Source of the DNA: Vibrio sp. D404a
GTDB taxonomy: Bacteria > Pseudomonadota > Gammaproteobacteria > Enterobacterales > Vibrionaceae
Direction of reading: 5' to 3'
Assembly: GCF_030248535.1 (NCBI RefSeq)
Contig: NZ_JAHGAJ010000039.1
Coordinates: 1-35,612 of the forward strand
Length of the DNA: 35,612 bases
Part shown: piece after piece, positions 33,432 through 35,612 of the stretch
How the letters are laid out: each line of letters opens with the position of its first letter
Numbering within the stretch: the first letter of the stretch is position 1
Notes under the pieces: model-generated
What the model saw: the letters and a program-made list of their open reading frames with translations, nothing else
Database searches by the model: none
What the model was told of the DNA's origin: nothing
Program-made: the position numbers and the translations under genes

Positions 33432-34544
33432 ATGGCGATTAAAGTATTAGTCGTTGATGATTCGAGCTTTTTCCGTCGTCGTGTAAGCGAGATCATCAAT
33501 TCAGAGGCGCGCCTAGAAGTTATTGATGTTGCCGTAAACGGCAAAGAAGCAGTCGAAAAAGCAAAACGATTAAGACCTGATGTCATCACAATGGATATTG
33601 AGATGCCAGTTATGGACGGCATTACCGCCGTCCGTGAAATCATGGCTGCAACACCGACGCCGATTCTGATGTTCTCTTCGCTGACACATGATGGCGCGAA
33701 AGCAACACTGGATGCGTTGGACGCAGGTGCACTAGACTTCCTACCGAAAAAGTTCGAAGACATTGCACGTAACCGTGATGATGCTGTGTCATTGCTGCAA
33801 CAACGTGTTATCGAGATTGCATCAAAGCGTGCACTTCTGCGACGTACGGCTTCGATTTCGCGTCCAGTAACGCCTGCTGCGTCGACGGCAGCTCCAGCGA
33901 CCTCGTCGTTGCGTCAACCTGCTGCTCCGGCTAAGTCTGCTGCAGCTAAGTTCCGCGCATCGGGTAAGAAGTATCAATTAACGGCTATTGGTACCTCGAC
34001 GGGTGGTCCGGTTGCACTACAGAAGATTCTGACACGTATCCCTGCGAACTACCCACATCCGATTGTGTTAATTCAGCATATGCCAGCAACATTTACCGCT
34101 GCTTTTGCAAGCCGCCTAAATACCTTGTGTAAAATCGAAGTACGCGAAGCTCAAGATGGTGACGTCTTGAAACCGGGCGTTGCTTACCTTGCACCCGGTG
34201 GCAAACAGATGATGGTTGATGGTCGTCCTGGTTCTGCTCGTCTGCGTATCATCGACGGTGGTGATCGTATGAACTACAAACCTTGTGTGGATGTGACATT
34301 TGGCTCAGCAGCGAAAATCTACGCCGACAAAGTACTGTCTATGGTTCTGACAGGAATGGGCGCAGATGGCCGTGAAGGCGCACGCATGCTTAAATCTGCC
34401 GGATCAACGATCTGGGCACAAGATGAAGACAGCTGTGTAGTTTATGGTATGCCTCAAGCAGTCGCGAAAGCAGGCATTTCAACCGAAGACCTTCCTCTTG
34501 AGCGCATCGCCGAGAGAATGTTGGTCGAAGTTGGCTTAGCTTAG
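33432..34544 (+). CDS. cheB: CheB, receptor methylesterase / response regulator
   Basis: CheB removes methyl groups from chemoreceptor glutamates when phosphorylated by CheA. The 370-residue product has a receiver domain with D9-D10 and phospho-acceptor D55 in ITMDIEMPVMDG, an Ala/Pro/Ser-rich linker (about 135-175) and the esterase domain, with catalytic S189 (GTSTGGP), H216 (IQHMP) and D312 (MGADG). ATG 33432 follows TTAAGGAT, 13 bases after cheA. Confidence 0.97.
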   Translation: MAIKVLVVDDSSFFRRRVSEIINSEARLEVIDVAVNGKEAVEKAKRLRPDVITMDIEMPVMDGITAVREIMAATPTPILMFSSLTHDGAKATLDALDAGALDFLPKKFEDIARNRDDAVSLLQQRVIEIASKRALLRRTASISRPVTPAASTAAPATSSLRQPAAPAKSAAAKFRASGKKYQLTAIGTSTGGPVALQKILTRIPANYPHPIVLIQHMPATFTAAFASRLNTLCKIEVREAQDGDVLKPGVAYLAPGGKQMMVDGRPGSARLRIIDGGDRMNYKPCVDVTFGSAAKIYADKVLSMVLTGMGADGREGARMLKSAGSTIWAQDEDSCVVYGMPQAVAKAGISTEDLPLERIAERMLVEVGLA

Positions 34545-34554
34545 GTAGCGCATC

Positions 34555-35323
34555 ATGATTGTTTGGAGTGTTGCAAACCAAAAAGGTGGTGTTGGTAAAA
34601 CCACGACAACCGTAACCTTGGCCGGATTACTGAGCCAGAAAGGTCATCGAGTGTTGCTGGTGGATACCGACCCTCATGCATCACTGACAACGTATCTGGG
34701 TTACGACTCAGATACCGTTGAATCCAGTTTGTTTGACCTGTTTCAACTGCGTGATTTTACGCCTGAAACGGTCGCACCTTTGACTCTGCAAACAGAAGTT
34801 GAGGGTATTGATATCATCCCTGCGCACATGTCTTTGGCGACCTTAGACAGAGTAATGGGGAACCGTAGCGGTATGGGCTTAATTTTAAAGCGCGCACTGG
34901 CTGCAGTAAAAGATGATTATGATTACGTATTGATCGACTGTCCGCCTATTTTGGGTGTGATGATGGTGAATGCGTTGGCAGCGAGCGATCGTATCTTGAT
35001 TCCAGTGCAGACTGAGTTCTTGGCAATGAAAGGCCTTGAGCGAATGATCCGTACTCTGACGATTATGCAAAAGTCGCGCAAAGCGCCGTTTAAGGTCACG
35101 ATTGTTCCTACTATGTATGACAAGCGTACCAAGGCGTCGCTGCAAACATTAACTCAGTTAAAACATGACTATCCGAATCAGGTGTGGACATCAGCAGTAC
35201 CGATTGACACCAAGTTCAGGGATGCAAGTTTGAAGCGTTTACCTGCGTCTCACTTTGCATCAGGCAGTCGTGGCGTGTTTGCGTATAAGCAGCTGCTTAT
35301 TTATCTCGAGAGGCTGGGTATTA

Positions 35324-35337
<14 letters not shown>
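34555..35337 (+). CDS. parC: ParC, ParA-like ATPase positioning chemotaxis arrays
   Basis: A 260-residue ParA/Soj-family ATPase with the deviant Walker A KGGVGKT (MIVWSVANQKGGVGKTTTTV), LLVDTDPHASLTTYLGY, and Walker B DYVLIDCPPILG. A lone ParA directly after cheB and before a CheW-like gene is the arrangement of V. cholerae parC-parP, where ParC recruits chemotaxis arrays to the cell pole. Many genomes annotate it as 'Soj' or chromosome-partitioning ATPase; here the context favours ParC. ATG 34555 follows TAGGTAGCG. Its 3' end overlaps parP by 14 bases. Confidence 0.9.

Positions 35338-35612
<275 letters not shown>

Overview
This window is a large part of the polar-flagellar and chemotaxis locus of a marine Vibrio (Gammaproteobacteria, Vibrionaceae). 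The gene order matches the Vibrio polar-flagellum region: flagellins, flaG, fliD, flaI, fliS, flrA, flrB, flrC, fliEFGHIJ, fliKLMNOPQR, flhB, flhA, flhF, flhG, fliA, cheY, cheZ, cheA, cheB, parC, parP. Supporting traits are a FleQ/FlrA-type master regulator, the FlhF/FlhG polar-number pair, a ParC/ParP array-positioning pair next to cheB, and an intergenic palindrome and a MITE-like repeat of kinds I associate with Vibrio genomes. Species cannot be fixed from sequence alone. All genes lie on the + strand.

Layout. (1) 1-5900: the 3' end of one flagellin with its terminator, a 672-base spacer, a complete second flagellin with a clear sigma-28 promoter and a repeated leader, then flaG-fliD-flaI-fliS ending at a strong terminator. 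(2) 6023-10130: the regulatory cascade flrA (sigma-54 activator), flrB (kinase) and flrC (response regulator). (3) 10208-16172: a near-consensus sigma-54 promoter, then fliEFG, an intrinsic-terminator-like hairpin, and fliHIJ (rod base, MS ring, switch, export ATPase). (4) 16225-24523: a second sigma-54 promoter and a 16-bp tandem repeat in the leader of fliK, then fliLMNOPQR, a MITE-like insertion, and flhB (hook ruler, C ring, export gate). (5) 24621-35612: a third sigma-54 promoter, then flhA-flhF-flhG-fliA-cheY-cheZ-cheA-cheB-parC and the 5' end of parP, which is cut by the window edge.

How it works together. FlrA with sigma-54 is expected to switch on flrBC. FlrC~P with sigma-54 then drives the basal-body, export and switch operons and fliA. 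FliA (sigma-28) drives late flagellins. FlhF and FlhG set polar placement and number. CheA-CheY-CheZ-CheB control switching through FliM/FliN, and ParC/ParP hold arrays at the pole.

The core content is conventional. The most interesting signals are: a short acidic-LL motif shared by FliM's N terminus, CheZ's C terminus and three tandem copies in the CheA linker; a perfect 16-copy GAGCCA hexamer in parP; a MITE-like element inside the fliR-flhB junction; an intrinsic-type terminator between fliG and fliH; repeated leaders of a flagellin and of fliK; and an NPEH rather than NPTH cleavage site in FlhB.
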